Part shown: one piece after another, positions 7,297 to 18,679 of the stretch
How positions within the stretch are numbered: the first letter of the stretch is position 1
How the letters are laid out: every line of letters starts with the position of its first letter
From: Bdellovibrio sp. ZAP7
GTDB taxonomy: Bacteria; Bdellovibrionota; UBA1018; CAIMNF01
Assembly: GCA_945874535.1 (NCBI GenBank)
Contig: CAMCGZ010000001.1
Span: 92,471 to 156,470, forward strand
Direction of reading: 5' to 3'
DNA length: 64,000 nucleotides
Position numbers and translations under genes: made by a program
The notes under the pieces: model-generated
Told to the model about the DNA's origin: nothing
Databases searched by the model: none
The model's input: only the letters and a program-made list of their open reading frames with translations

Positions 7297-10196
7297 GACT
7301 CGATCGGTGCGCAAGAACAGACGAGATTCCGATCCCCATAGACGTTGTCGATTCGGGCCACCGAAGGCCAGAACTTTTTGGCCCGGACAGCTGGCAGCGG
7401 ATAAGCCGCCTCTTCCCGGGAGTAAGGGAACATCCATTCTGTTGAGGTGACCATCTCGGCAGTGTGGGGCGCGTTTTTCAGTAGATTGTTTTTCCGATCC
7501 GCCTTGCCTGCCCGGATGGTCTCGATCTCAGCACGGATCGCGATCATCGCATCGATGAAACGATCCATCTCCGCCTTCGATTCACTCTCGGTCGGTTCGA
7601 TCATGAGAGTTCCCGCAACAGGAAACGATATGGTGGGAGCATGAAAACCGTAATCCATCAGGCGCTTGGCCACGTCTTCCACCTCAACTCCGGTTTCGGC
7701 CTTCAACGGGCGAAGATCGAGGATGCACTCATGCGCCACCCGCCCGGAGCGTCCCCGGTACAGGACCGGGAAATGCGACTCGAGTCGTTTGGCCATGTAA
7801 TTCGCATTCAAGATCGCAACTTCGGTGGCCCGGCGCAAACCCTCACCACCCATGAGCTTCATGTAAACCCAAGATATCGGGAGAATGCTGGCACTTCCCC
7901 AAGGCGCTGCGGAAACCGCACCGAGCGCGCGGGATCCTCCGGTGCTCGCTCCCGAATAACGAAGGAGACTGTGGCCGGGCAGAAAAGGGGCCAACTGGCT
8001 CTTCACCGCGATCGGTCCCATACCGGGCCCGCCACCGCCATGAGGAATGCAGAAGGTCTTGTGCAAGTTGAGATGGCACACATCCGGGCCGAAGTGCCCG
8101 GGCTTGCAGACCCCGATTTGAGCATTCATGTTGGCGCCATCCATGTAGACCTGACCACCGCGCGTGTGAATCACCTCGCAGATTTCACGGATATTCTCTT
8201 CAAAGACCCCGTGGGTCGACGGATAGGTCACCATGAGTGCTGCCAGCTGGGGTGCGTTCTGTTCGGCGAGTCGCTTCAGATCCGCGAGATCGACGTTCCC
8301 CTCGCTGTCGCACTCCACGACCACTACCTTGAAGCCGGCCATGGCGGCTGACGCCGGATTGGTTCCGTGAGCGGACTTCGGAATCAGGCAAACATTCCGG
8401 TGAGAATCCCCCCGGCTCTCGTGATAGGCCCGAATCGCCAAAAGACCGGTGTATTCACCTTGAGAGCCGGCGTTCGGTTGCAAGGACACCGCATCGAATC
8501 CCGTGACTTCGGCGAGCATCGATTCAAGATCGCGGAACAATTCGAGGTATCCCTCCGTCTGCGATGCCGGGGCTGCCGGATGAAGTCTTCCGAACTCAGG
8601 CCAGGTCACGGGAATCATCTCGACCGTGGCATTCAGCTTCATGGTACAAGACCCGAGCGGGATCATCGAGAAGTTGAGCGAGAGATCCTTTTTTTCGAGC
8701 TTCGACATGTACCGGAGCATTTCGTGCTCGGAGTGGTAGCTGTTGAACACCGGATGGGTCAGCACCCGGTCGTCGCGCACGAGGCCTTCAGGGATCTCCG
8801 GAATGAGTGCTTCCGAACCCAACGATGCCAGAGTCTCTTTTCCGTCCGTGAGGATCCGGACCAACTGTTCGATCTCTTGCGCATCGACCACTTCGTCGAG
8901 TGCGATCGTGATCCGATTCCCCTCTTTCCGGAAATTGAACCCCTGATCCAGTCCTTGTTTTTGGATGGAACCGGCCCGGGATCCGGCATCGAAAGTGACG
9001 GTATCAAAAAAGGTTTCCGAAAGAAGCGCATGCCCCGCATTCCGGATCGCCCGGGACAGGAGGACAGCGCCGCCATGAATCCGCTTGGCAATGCGAAGCA
9101 GCCCCTCCGGGCCGTGATAAACCGCATACATGGAGGACATCACCGCCAGCAGAACCTGGGAGGTGCAGATGTTGCTGGTCGCCTTCTCGCGACGGATGTG
9201 CTGTTCACGAGTCTGGAGGGCGAGCCGGATGGCCGGCTTGCCCCGGGCATCCTTAGAGAGCCCCACAATGCGGCCCGGAAGGCTCCGCTTGAACTCATCC
9301 CTGCAGGACATGTAGGCGGCACTCGGTCCGCCAAATCCCATCGGAACTCCGAAGCGCTGCATGCTGCCCACGGCGATGTCGGCCCCGAGCGCTCCTGGGC
9401 TCTTCAATAACAAGAGAGCCAACGGATCGGCGGCGACCGTCACCATCAACCCCTCACCCTTGGCGCGGGCGATCTTTTGAGGAAGATCGGAATCCACGCG
9501 CCCCGAAGTGTCCGGATACTGGAACAAGCAAGCGAAGTGGCGCCGCGTCGGCTGAAAAGTCGAATCATCGAAGAGTTCCACTTCGATTCCAAGGGGTTCC
9601 GCACGGGTCCGGATGACCTCGATGTTCTGGGGGTGCAGGCCGCTCGAAATAGCGAAAACATTTCGGTCGGACTCAGGATGTATCGCCCGGCTCATGGCCA
9701 TCGCTTCGGCGCAGGCCGTTGCCTCATCGAGCAGAGACGCATTGGCCACCGGCAAACCGGTGAGATCCGTGACAAGGGTCTGAAAGTTCAAAATGGCCTC
9801 AAGGCGACCTTGGGCGATCTCGGCCTGGTAGGGCGTGTACTGGGTATACCAACCCGGATTCTCGAGAATGTTTCTTTGAATCACCGGAGGCACCAGGGTG
9901 TCATGGAAGCCGAGTCCGATCAGGGACCGCATCACACGATTTTTTTCGGCCACCTTCTTGAGCTCCCGGAGAACGGCTGCCTCACTCGGAATGGATTTCA
10001 CTACGAGCGGGGAATCGATCCGGATGGACGCCGGGACCGTTTGCACAATCAGCTCGTCAAGAGAATTCAAGTCAAGAGCATTCAGCATTTCTTTTTGCTC
10101 TTTTTCCGGCGGGCCGATATGCCGCATTGAAAAGCTGTGGAAATCCGCCCACTCGATTTTTTTAAGAATTTCAGCCTTTTTTCCGGTGGTTTGCAT
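7284..10196 (-). CDS. gcvP: glycine dehydrogenase (decarboxylating), single-chain P protein
   Basis: 970 residues, the full-length fused form (P1 and P2 halves in one chain). It decarboxylates glycine with PLP and loads the aminomethyl group on GcvH. The PLP lysine lies in [19 protein letters not shown]. Early segments [22 protein letters not shown] and [12 protein letters not shown] are characteristic. No good Shine-Dalgarno precedes the ATG; a TGCGATAAG sequence lies 8 bases before it, so a very short or absent leader is possible. It is convergent with the purB-gcvH operon. Confidence 0.95.
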   Translation of the reverse strand: MQTTGKKAEILKKIEWADFHSFSMRHIGPPEKEQKEMLNALDLNSLDELIVQTVPASIRIDSPLVVKSIPSEAAVLRELKKVAEKNRVMRSLIGLGFHDTLVPPVIQRNILENPGWYTQYTPYQAEIAQGRLEAILNFQTLVTDLTGLPVANASLLDEATACAEAMAMSRAIHPESDRNVFAISSGLHPQNIEVIRTRAEPLGIEVELFDDSTFQPTRRHFACLFQYPDTSGRVDSDLPQKIARAKGEGLMVTVAADPLALLLLKSPGALGADIAVGSMQRFGVPMGFGGPSAAYMSCRDEFKRSLPGRIVGLSKDARGKPAIRLALQTREQHIRREKATSNICTSQVLLAVMSSMYAVYHGPEGLLRIAKRIHGGAVLLSRAIRNAGHALLSETFFDTVTFDAGSRAGSIQKQGLDQGFNFRKEGNRITIALDEVVDAQEIEQLVRILTDGKETLASLGSEALIPEIPEGLVRDDRVLTHPVFNSYHSEHEMLRYMSKLEKKDLSLNFSMIPLGSCTMKLNATVEMIPVTWPEFGRLHPAAPASQTEGYLELFRDLESMLAEVTGFDAVSLQPNAGSQGEYTGLLAIRAYHESRGDSHRNVCLIPKSAHGTNPASAAMAGFKVVVVECDSEGNVDLADLKRLAEQNAPQLAALMVTYPSTHGVFEENIREICEVIHTRGGQVYMDGANMNAQIGVCKPGHFGPDVCHLNLHKTFCIPHGGGGPGMGPIAVKSQLAPFLPGHSLLRYSGASTGGSRALGAVSAAPWGSASILPISWVYMKLMGGEGLRRATEVAILNANYMAKRLESHFPVLYRGRSGRVAHECILDLRPLKAETGVEVEDVAKRLMDYGFHAPTISFPVAGTLMIEPTESESKAEMDRFIDAMIAIRAEIETIRAGKADRKNNLLKNAPHTAEMVTSTEWMFPYSREEAAYPLPAVRAKKFWPSVARIDNVYGDRNLVCSCAPIESYSS

Positions 10197-10381
10197 GGCG
10201 TGAGCTTATCGCAGGTTTTGAAATTCATAAAGCTCTTCCCATTTTTTTTTTGTTCCGGTAAGGTGCGGACTCTGTTTTCTCAACCCTGATTTATCGGATG
10301 CAACACCACTTGGATTTACAACTTCAGCTTCACGAACCGACCCAGGCCCATTCAGAAACCTCCCGCAAGGAAGGTCCCGCG

Positions 10382-10639
10382 ATGCGGGATTGGATGGCCG
10401 CATTCAACACCGCCGTACTCACCACTCTGACCGACTCCGCGCCGGTCGCTTCCGACCTGCCGGAGCTCATGGCTTCGCCAGAGTTCGCCGCCTTGATCAT
10501 CGCGGCCGGACACCTTGCGGACTCACAGAAGCTGAGCCCTGAAGACGCGGCAGAGCGGATCGTCCGGTGTTTCCGTCAAGCCAGCTCGATCTGGAATACC
10601 GCCCTGCTCAAGCGGGGCATGCAAAGCATGCTCGGCTGA
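10382..10639 (+). CDS. small hypothetical protein
   Basis: 85 residues from the ATG at 10382, which has AAGGAAGG seven bases upstream. The frame is open to an ATG at 10298 (113 residues), but that upstream part is Gln/His-rich, has a weaker third-position GC bias and lacks a ribosome site. The product is soluble and mostly helical, with ASPEFAALIIAAGHLADSQKLSPEDAAERIV. I recognise no family. It stands alone on the plus strand between gcvP and the TonB-like gene, both on the minus strand. Confidence 0.55.
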   Translation: MRDWMAAFNTAVLTTLTDSAPVASDLPELMASPEFAALIIAAGHLADSQKLSPEDAAERIVRCFRQASSIWNTALLKRGMQSMLG

Positions 10640-10648
10640 TTTTTTCAG

Positions 10649-11461
10649 CTAGGTTTTCAGAATGAAGTCCCAGCGGATCTGGACTTCGCCTTTGCCGTCC
10701 ACCAAACCCTTGGGCGGGTTGGGATACGGACCGGCTCGATTGAGTGCATCGACTGCTGCCTGGTCGAGATCTTGTGATCCGGACTCTTCAAGAACCTGAA
10801 TCCTGAGTATCTGACCCTGTTGATTCAAGGTGACGAGTGCCCGGGTGATGTGATCGGCGTTTGAGGCGAGCTTTCTTCCGCTCTTCAGTATTTTTTGAAT
10901 GTTCTGACGAACGAGGGGCTGCCAAGCCTGATCGAGTTGTTTCCGGACCCTTTCAAAATATGAGTAAAAAACGAATTCTTTGGTGTTCAGGGCAGTCACC
11001 TCGCCCTCCCGGACACCCTGAATGTACTGCCCGCCCTTCAGGGCCTCACCGAATTGTGGATTCGCCCACCGGCGCTCTTCCGTGTATTCCCGGGGCGCCT
11101 CCTCCTTCATCTTCATTCCGAGATCTGAAAGCTTCGGCATTTTCTTGGGACGGGGAATGGCTGAGATCGCCCCTCCACCCCCCTCATTTCTCGCTACTGT
11201 TTCCTGTCGGGTCACTCGGTTTTGGTCACTGAGAAAGGAATCCGGCTTGGGTTCGGCTTCCACGGGCTCGGCTTCAGAGCGAACGATCGACTTCGCCCGG
11301 TCCTGCTGGGGGACGGACTTAGGGGCAAGGGTGATTTCGATCGGCACTTGCAAATCGGAACCCCATTTTGAGTTTTTGAGCCCGATCCAGATCAGGAGCG
11401 CGAGCAACAAGTGCAGCGCCAGAGACCGATAAACCGGATTTTCTTGTAAACGAACGTCCAC
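10649..11461 (-). CDS. TonB/TolA-like energy transducer
   Basis: 270 residues. It has a short cytoplasmic N-terminus and one membrane segment (SLALHLLLALLIWIGLK, about residues 13-29). A charged periplasmic linker of about 125 residues follows. The C-terminus is a TonB-type domain (FERVRKQLDQAWQPLVRQN, then GQILRIQVLEESGSQDLDQ and DALNRAGPYPNPPKGL). It would couple the inner-membrane proton motive force to outer-membrane or envelope work. No exbB or exbD is in the window, so its motor partner is unknown. It lies about 60 bases after the PBP1A gene and may share its transcript. Confidence 0.75.
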   Translation of the reverse strand: MDVRLQENPVYRSLALHLLLALLIWIGLKNSKWGSDLQVPIEITLAPKSVPQQDRAKSIVRSEAEPVEAEPKPDSFLSDQNRVTRQETVARNEGGGGAISAIPRPKKMPKLSDLGMKMKEEAPREYTEERRWANPQFGEALKGGQYIQGVREGEVTALNTKEFVFYSYFERVRKQLDQAWQPLVRQNIQKILKSGRKLASNADHITRALVTLNQQGQILRIQVLEESGSQDLDQAAVDALNRAGPYPNPPKGLVDGKGEVQIRWDFILKT

Positions 11462-11521
11462 GCCTTGACCTTATCGGCAGAAACTTGTCGCCGATTGACT
11501 GAATTCTAACACATTTCAGGG

Positions 11522-14053
11522 CTAGCGGTCTTCGCGGAGCACGTCGTCATCGACTTGTTCGATCTTGATCGGTCCTTTTTTCGGGCGCTTGGGCTCATCC
11601 GGGTCGGTCTCGGGCTCCGAGTCACGGGCGCCGGGTTCGGTACCCGAAATGAAGGCTTCCCGCGTTCCCCTACCCCCGGATAGGAGCTTTCCGCTCTTGG
11701 GGTCAACCTGGACATAGGTGATGCCCTGGGGCGCGACAAAGTCCACCACCGGGTAATCTTTGAGGATCTGATTCATGTAACGGATCCAAACCGGAAGGGC
11801 CGTGTTGGCGCCGGTCTCTCCCCGCCCCATGCTACGCTGATCGTCATATCCGATCCAGACACCCGTGACCACCTGGGGTGAGAATCCGATAAACCAACCG
11901 TCGCGAAAATCCTGTGTGGTTCCTGTTTTTCCCGCAATCGGACGACCCAGCGCACTGGCCTTGGCCGCCGTCCCGAACTGCACCACCTCTTTCATGAGGT
12001 GGGTCATCACATAGGCCACCCTCGGATCGAGCCTGAGACCCGGAATGAGGGGCGCGAAGGGAGCTGTCTCCATCTCTGTCGTTTCTTTCACCTCGCCCCG
12101 CTCGGCCGGAAGATCGGCGGAAGTCTCGAGAGTCCGGCCGTCGCGATCCGAGATGGCCTGGAACACATTGGCCCGAAATGGCCTGCCCAACATGGGAAAA
12201 GCGGTGAAGGCATGAACCAGATCCTGAACCGTGGTGACCGCAGACCCGAGCGAGATCGAGAGGTCGGGGTTGAATTCGGTTTCAATGCCCAAGCGCTTCG
12301 CTTGGCGGATGACCGACTGGACCTTGATGTCCTGGACGATCTTCACGGTGGGAATGTTCCTCGAATTGATCAAGGCCTGACGGAAGGTCGTGTCGCCATA
12401 GAACTTTTCCTCATAGTTCTCAGGCTTCCAGGTCCCGTTGTCCTTATCCTCGAATACCAACGGTGCATCCACGATGATACTCACCGGGGTGTAGCCCTTC
12501 TCGATCGCAGCAGAATAAATGATCGGCTTGAAGGTCGAACCCATCTGCCGCTTGGCTTGTACCGCGCGATTGAATTCGGACTTGGCGTAATTGAAACCTC
12601 CCACCATGGCGAGGATTTGCCCGGTCTGGACATCGACCGAGTACAAGGCCCCTTCGATTTCCGGCTCCTGGGTGAGATTGGCCTTCCACATTCCTGATGC
12701 GTAAACCTGTGGTTTTACCCAGACCAAGTCGCCCGGCTGGACCACGTCCGACACGGTACGGGGAGGGCGGTTTGACTGCCCGGCTGGATAGGCCCACTTC
12801 ATTCCCTCGAGTGAGAGTACGACAGAATCCAAACCGATCGAGGCCATGGCTGACTTCTTATCCGGCGCAATCTGGGTGACCAGGGCCTGAAGACGCTTCC
12901 CCTTGACCGCCTTTTCGTGCCCGGGGTCGAACTCTGCGATGGCCGACTCGAGATCGAGCGCCCCCTCGGGAGTCAGGAATCGGAACGGGAAGGATTCCTG
13001 GGTGATCTGTTTTCTCAGCTCGGCTTGCTTGTTAGCCCAGTCTTTCTGTTCGATGCGCGCAACAGGACCCCGGTAACCCTTGCGTTGATCGATTTCTTCG
13101 AGACCTTCTTCGAGCGCCTCTTGTGCATAAACCGAATATTTGGCTGCCGATGGAATCGTGACCGTCAGCCCGTCCTCATAGAGCATTTTCTCGCCATACT
13201 TCTGGATCATGTGTCGGCGCAGGTACTCGACAAAGTGCGGGGCGATGGCCTTGGCTGTTCCGTCATTGATGAAAATCCTGATCCGCTCCGCAGCCGCATT
13301 CCTCTGTTCGTTTTCAGTGGCCTGGCGATTCTCCTTCATTCGCTTCAGCACGTAGAGTTGCCGCTCTTTCGCTTTTTTCGGATTCAGGAGCGGCGAGTAT
13401 TTTCCGGGTGCCGTCGGGAGTCCTGCAATCAGGGCCATCTCTGCAAGGGTCAGCGCTTTCAGATCTTTATGAAAATAGGTGCGGGCTGCGGCCTGCACTC
13501 CGTAAGCTCCGCTCCCCAGGTAAATCTGATTCAGATAGAGGTAAAGAATCTCCTCTTTTTTCAGATTCTTCTCGAGCTGAAACGCGATGAAGAACTCCTT
13601 CAGTTTCCGGAGTAGATTCCGCTCCGGGCTCAGGTAAAGGGATTTCGCGATCTGCTGCGTGATCGTCGACCCGCCCTGGACCACCTGTCCTGCGAGAAAG
13701 TTAGCAATCGCCGCGCGGGTGATGGCGACGAAATTCACGCCTTGATGTTCGAAGAACGTGGAATCCTCGGCCGACAGAAAGGCTTGCACCAATTTTTGCG
13801 GGATCTGGTCATAGGGAGTGAGGTAACGCCGCTCTTTGTAGAATTCGGCCATGACCTTGGTGGACTTCCCTTCAAGAGACAGAATCTGTGTCACCCCGGG
13901 CGGGCGGTAGTCCGAGACCTTGCGGATTTCGGGAATGTCTTTTTGAATGCTCTGGTAAACGTACCAGACGCCTCCCGCGAGTGCGATCACTCCGGCGACC
14001 GCGCCAATGACGAGGATCTTCAGACTCGCTTTGATTTTCCGGAGGAGTTTCAT
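11522..14053 (-). CDS. mrcA: penicillin-binding protein 1A (glycosyltransferase/transpeptidase)
   Basis: 843 residues. A bifunctional class A PBP that polymerises and crosslinks peptidoglycan. Order: N-terminal membrane anchor (LVIGAVAGVIALAGGVWYVYQ, split around residues 14-34); GT51 domain with EDSTFFEHQG and GGSTITQQIAK; an OB-like insert; then the transpeptidase with STFKP (catalytic serine), SRN and KTGTTQ. A C-terminal tail of about 60 residues is rich in acidic and lysine residues. Length and insert fit the PonA/MrcA type. It lies downstream of tlyA. Confidence 0.93.
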   Translation of the reverse strand: MKLLRKIKASLKILVIGAVAGVIALAGGVWYVYQSIQKDIPEIRKVSDYRPPGVTQILSLEGKSTKVMAEFYKERRYLTPYDQIPQKLVQAFLSAEDSTFFEHQGVNFVAITRAAIANFLAGQVVQGGSTITQQIAKSLYLSPERNLLRKLKEFFIAFQLEKNLKKEEILYLYLNQIYLGSGAYGVQAAARTYFHKDLKALTLAEMALIAGLPTAPGKYSPLLNPKKAKERQLYVLKRMKENRQATENEQRNAAAERIRIFINDGTAKAIAPHFVEYLRRHMIQKYGEKMLYEDGLTVTIPSAAKYSVYAQEALEEGLEEIDQRKGYRGPVARIEQKDWANKQAELRKQITQESFPFRFLTPEGALDLESAIAEFDPGHEKAVKGKRLQALVTQIAPDKKSAMASIGLDSVVLSLEGMKWAYPAGQSNRPPRTVSDVVQPGDLVWVKPQVYASGMWKANLTQEPEIEGALYSVDVQTGQILAMVGGFNYAKSEFNRAVQAKRQMGSTFKPIIYSAAIEKGYTPVSIIVDAPLVFEDKDNGTWKPENYEEKFYGDTTFRQALINSRNIPTVKIVQDIKVQSVIRQAKRLGIETEFNPDLSISLGSAVTTVQDLVHAFTAFPMLGRPFRANVFQAISDRDGRTLETSADLPAERGEVKETTEMETAPFAPLIPGLRLDPRVAYVMTHLMKEVVQFGTAAKASALGRPIAGKTGTTQDFRDGWFIGFSPQVVTGVWIGYDDQRSMGRGETGANTALPVWIRYMNQILKDYPVVDFVAPQGITYVQVDPKSGKLLSGGRGTREAFISGTEPGARDSEPETDPDEPKRPKKGPIKIEQVDDDVLREDR

Positions 14054-14105
14054 TCGGCCCCCAGTTTAACACTCCGGCCCCGCACACGGTACGGTCAATA
14101 TATTG

Positions 14106-14846
14106 TCAAACCTTGTTCCAATGGATGAGGTACTCGTGGTTACCGTCACCTCCGATCAGGGGTGACTCCATCGTACCACGGTGCAAGAGCGGCAATTCCA
14201 CGGACCACTCCACCACCTGCTGGAGCGCCCGCTCCCGCGTTTCCACATCCCGGACGATCCCTCCCGATCCCAAGTGTTCCCGACCGACCTCGAACTGGGG
14301 CTTGAAGAGGACCAAGAGGTCCGCTCCGGACTCCAGTCCCCGGATCACTGCAGGGAGCACCAGCCGTATGGAGATGAAGGACACATCCATGACCAGAAGC
14401 GATGCCGGAGTGTCGAAGTCCGCCGGATTGAAATTCCTGGCATGGTATTTTTCGACATTGATGACGCGTGAATCTTCTTTGATCCGCGGGTCAAGCTGAC
14501 CGTGTCCGACATCGATGGCAAAGACTTTTGTTGCCCCTCGGGTGAGCAGGACTTCCGTGAACCCCCCGGTGGATGCGCCGATATCGAACGCCACTCTTCC
14601 ACTCGGGTCCACACCGAAAGCATCGAGCGCAGCCAGGAGTTTCTGCGCACCTCGCGAGACCCACTGTTTTTCAGGAAGATCCACTTCGATGAGGTCTTCG
14701 GGACTCACTCCGGTGGCGGGCTTGAACACCGGCTTACCGCCGACCTTGACCCGTCCAGACTCGATCCAATCCCGGGCTCGACTCCTCGTGGGGGCAAGCC
14801 CCCGTTCCACCAGGGCTTGATCCAGTCGGCGGGACTCCCGGTTCAT
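14106..14846 (-). CDS. tlyA: TlyA-family rRNA 2'-O-methyltransferase (S4 domain + FtsJ-like)
   Basis: 246 residues. An N-terminal S4 RNA-binding domain (RLDQALVERGLAPTRSRARD; GRVKVGGKPV) is followed by an FtsJ-like methyltransferase with SAM motif FDIGASTGGFTEVLL and catalytic-type residues in MDVSFISIRLVLP. TlyA proteins methylate the ribose of 16S and/or 23S rRNA; the 'hemolysin' name is historical. The ATG at 14846 overlaps the xseB stop (ATGA). The longer open frame upstream would run through xseB and lacks the S4 pattern. Confidence 0.9.
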   Translation of the reverse strand: MNRESRRLDQALVERGLAPTRSRARDWIESGRVKVGGKPVFKPATGVSPEDLIEVDLPEKQWVSRGAQKLLAALDAFGVDPSGRVAFDIGASTGGFTEVLLTRGATKVFAIDVGHGQLDPRIKEDSRVINVEKYHARNFNPADFDTPASLLVMDVSFISIRLVLPAVIRGLESGADLLVLFKPQFEVGREHLGSGGIVRDVETRERALQQVVEWSVELPLLHRGTMESPLIGGDGNHEYLIHWNKV

Positions 14847-15079
14847 GTCGGATCTGAAATGGGCTTCGTTTCGACACCCGAAGCCCCTGCCTTGACCAAT
14901 ATCTCGACTTTTTGTTCCGCCTGCGAAAGCAGGGTTTGACACTGTTGGATCAGGCCCACTCCTTCTTGAAATGCCGCGAGCGATTCTTCGAGCGGGAGAT
15001 TTCCGCCTTCGATGTTCTTTACAATCGATTCAAGCCGGGCAAGTGCGGATTCGAAGGGATTCGTCTGGTCCATACTCAT
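14843..15079 (-). CDS. xseB: exodeoxyribonuclease VII small subunit
   Basis: 78 residues, the usual size. XseB binds the XseA nuclease as helical hairpins. The motif FESALARLESIVKNIEGGNL followed by PLEESLAAFQEGVGLI is diagnostic. It overlaps the preceding gene by ATGA at 15076-15079 and tlyA by ATGA at its end, so the three genes are translationally coupled. No xseA is in the window. A second ATG two codons in is an alternative start. Confidence 0.92.
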   Translation of the reverse strand: MSMDQTNPFESALARLESIVKNIEGGNLPLEESLAAFQEGVGLIQQCQTLLSQAEQKVEILVKAGASGVETKPISDPT

Positions 15080-16683
15080 TCAGTTATCACATGGATCACC
15101 CGGGGCGAAACAGGAAGAAGCCCCAGAATGGCCGGTGAAGCAGGAGTGGTTCCGATCCGGACCTGACTCAAGCCCTCGGGAATTTGAACGGCCATGAACC
15201 TCGGAGAGCGGGGATCGATCGGAGCTTCCGAACTGATCTTCCCATCCCACAGCAGCGAGAATGAGAGTGGCTCGAGCCCGTATCGATCTGTCAGAGGTTC
15301 AACCGTAGCGCGAACGGGGGGTCCATTCGGATTAATTCTGCTCGGGCGGATGCTGCCCACCACCATGGCGGACTGGTCGCTCAGACCCTGTTTGACCTGA
15401 CTGAGCCAACGTGCCAACTGGGCTTCGGGAATCTGTGGCAGGAGATGAAGCGCCCCATCCAGAGGATTCCTGATTTCATACCGGTAAACAAAGCCGGGCT
15501 CTTCGCCCCGGCGACTTTGAACATCCAGATATGCGGGAAAGCCCGGTACCACTTGGATCGATCTCAATTCCGCGTATCCGGCGGTTCTGGTAATCGCCCG
15601 GATTCCCTGATGCATCGACCAGCCTACCGTGAGGTGAACGGTGTCGGGATCTTCGAGCCTTCCGGTTTTGACCACTCTTACTGCGAGTTGAGTCTCCTTC
15701 GGCGGTGCCAGGTCGACATAGGTGATCTGGTCTCCTAGAACCGGAACGAAAACGGTGGCGATCGAGGAGGGGTCTCCCTCTTTTGCCATCTCCATCACAC
15801 CTGCACCGGGTTCGGCATTCAAAATAGCGAAGTAGCGCCGACCACCGGATTCGAAGGTTTCCGGCTCTTCCGCACGTCCGGCAAAGCTGATCCGGTAGCC
15901 TTCTAATAAGGGACCGATCAGGACCCCGGAGCCTTTCACGATTCCGATTCCCGCACGAAGTGCCAAGTCGGAAAGTTCGGTGGAATCGAGGAGCAGACTC
16001 GCTCCTCCGTTCGGTGCAGGTTGGTGAATCACGGTGGGAAGGTGTGCGGAACCCTCTACCCTCACCCATCCCTCTGCTCGATGATTCCGGGAAATCGCCG
16101 TGGCCCGATCCGGACACAGGGGCCGGCCCGCATGTTGGAACTCATGAGTGAACCCGAGCTGACAGGGATCACTCTCCGTCGTCGGTGCAAACGCCACGCC
16201 TTCCGATTCGACCTCGACCGGATCCCAAATTCTTGGATCCGGGCGCACCGGAGTGCGCGCCAACCGTTCAGCTCGGTTCGACACTCCAGCACGGGTCAGG
16301 ATCGCCTGCAATTGCTGGCGCTGCTGTTCATTCAAACCCTTGGCAAGTGTGACAGTGGCTTCCGGGGTGAACTCTGCCGCGCTTCTGCTCCACACGAGGG
16401 CCTCAGAATGGGTGTCCGTTTCGGCCGGAGTGGCTTGAGTAGTCAAAATCGGACCCCTCATCCCTTGGCTATTCAGGGTGGGCACAGCGAGTCGGGCCGG
16501 AATGGAACTCATCCAAGATTGGGCGCGGGTCCAAAGCTCCTCGACCTCTGCGATTGGAATGGGATCTGCGTGGTAACCGAAAACGAATCCGCCCATCAGG
16601 CAAGACAGGACTCCACCGATGGAGACCCACTGCGACACTCTGGAGATACTGCGTGATGCTTCCTCGGAAACGATTCCGTTCAT
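15076..16683 (-). CDS. unknown membrane-anchored periplasmic protein
   Basis: 535 residues from the ATG at 16683. The open frame extends upstream to 16959, but that part runs antisense to the 3' end of atpC and is not credible. A membrane segment (WVSIGGVLSCLMGGFVFGY, about residues 18-36) precedes a large extracytoplasmic part with no domain I recognise. That part is rich in predicted beta strands and has few cysteines. It ends in ILGLLPVSPRVIHVITE. No Shine-Dalgarno is evident; an A-rich stretch precedes the start. It has its own promoter after the atp terminator and is coupled to xseB-tlyA. Confidence 0.65.
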   Translation of the reverse strand: MNGIVSEEASRSISRVSQWVSIGGVLSCLMGGFVFGYHADPIPIAEVEELWTRAQSWMSSIPARLAVPTLNSQGMRGPILTTQATPAETDTHSEALVWSRSAAEFTPEATVTLAKGLNEQQRQQLQAILTRAGVSNRAERLARTPVRPDPRIWDPVEVESEGVAFAPTTESDPCQLGFTHEFQHAGRPLCPDRATAISRNHRAEGWVRVEGSAHLPTVIHQPAPNGGASLLLDSTELSDLALRAGIGIVKGSGVLIGPLLEGYRISFAGRAEEPETFESGGRRYFAILNAEPGAGVMEMAKEGDPSSIATVFVPVLGDQITYVDLAPPKETQLAVRVVKTGRLEDPDTVHLTVGWSMHQGIRAITRTAGYAELRSIQVVPGFPAYLDVQSRRGEEPGFVYRYEIRNPLDGALHLLPQIPEAQLARWLSQVKQGLSDQSAMVVGSIRPSRINPNGPPVRATVEPLTDRYGLEPLSFSLLWDGKISSEAPIDPRSPRFMAVQIPEGLSQVRIGTTPASPAILGLLPVSPRVIHVITE

Positions 16684-16695
16684 TTCATTTTTTTT

Positions 16696-16712
16696 CCGAC
16701 ATCCTATGTCGG
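16696..16712 (-). promoter_or_regulatory. small hairpin in the leader of the 15076-16683 gene
   Basis: CCGACAT-AGG-ATGTCGG forms a perfect 7-bp stem in the untranslated leader. It is followed by eight A residues and then the start codon. An AGGA sequence lies in the loop, too far from the ATG for a normal ribosome site. Role unknown. Confidence 0.35.
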
Positions 16713-16726
16713 ATCGCGATGTTCCC

Positions 16727-16755
16727 AGTATGGGACAAAGCGCAAGGGCTGACAA
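16727..16755 (-). promoter_or_regulatory. candidate promoter for the 15076-16683 gene, xseB and tlyA
   Basis: On the minus strand TTGTCA (16750-16755, 5/6) and CATACT (16727-16732, 4/6) are separated by exactly 17 bases. The site is downstream of the atp operon terminator and about 45 bases before the ATG. Confidence 0.5.
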
Positions 16756-16756
16756 T

Positions 16757-16793
16757 AAGAAAGAAAAGGGCCCCGGGGACCCCCGAGGCCCTT
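16757..16793 (-). terminator. Rho-independent terminator of the atp operon
   Basis: A 12-bp GC-rich stem (AAGGGCC...GGCCCTT, one G-U pair on the minus-strand RNA, 4-base loop) is followed on the minus strand by TTCTTTCTT. It lies about 25 bases after the atpC stop. Confidence 0.8.
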
Positions 16794-16816
16794 GAGATTC
16801 ATCTTTGTTGCGTGAT

Positions 16817-17221
16817 TCAACCGCCAATCGATTGACGGATGATCGATCTCTGAAGCTTGAGCTGGTACTTCTTGAAGCTATGCTCGTCGAGCGAAGCATC
16901 ACTGAGCATCTTCTCGGCCTTGGCCTGTGCGGCACGGGCACGCGATTTGTCAATCTCATGCGGAAGCTCGAGGGTCTCGGCGATCACCTTGACCTTACCG
17001 TTCTCGACATTCACAAACCCACTGGAAATCACTCCCGTCACCGCTGGCTTGCCGTCGGCAACATAGGTGAATCGACCGGTGTCGAGGCGGGAGATCATGT
17101 CGGCATGGCCGGGAAGGATCTCGACCTCGCCCTTGGCCGTGGTGAGGATGAGAGACTTCACCTGCTCATCCTGTGTGAGACGGCGCTCGGGTGCGAAAAT
17201 GCTCAAACTGAAAGTCTGCAT
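16817..17221 (-). CDS. atpC: ATP synthase F1 epsilon subunit
   Basis: 134 residues. The central-stalk subunit that links gamma to the c ring and can inhibit ATPase activity. The N-terminal beta sandwich (TLSIFAPERRLTQDEQ; VEILPGHADMI) and C-terminal two-helix hairpin (ARAAQAKAEKMLSD) are visible. Last gene of the F1 operon, 14 bases after atpD and directly before a terminator. Confidence 0.95.
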   Translation of the reverse strand: MQTFSLSIFAPERRLTQDEQVKSLILTTAKGEVEILPGHADMISRLDTGRFTYVADGKPAVTGVISSGFVNVENGKVKVIAETLELPHEIDKSRARAAQAKAEKMLSDASLDEHSFKKYQLKLQRSIIRQSIGG

Positions 17222-17235
17222 GATTCAGCCCTTCC

Positions 17236-18672
<1,437 letters not shown>

Positions 18673-18679
18673 TTAAAGG

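Noticed and set aside
8367-9410. A 347-codon open frame antisense to gcvP
   Set aside because: It lies wholly within gcvP and lacks any start signal or family resemblance.
10197-10297. Glycine riboswitch before gcvP
   Set aside because: The gap is only about 100 bases and shows no tandem conserved glycine-aptamer core.
14087-14100. TTGACA at the tlyA stop as a promoter for the PBP1A gene
   Set aside because: The sequence 17 bases downstream (TGTGCG) is a poor -10, and tlyA is close enough for read-through.
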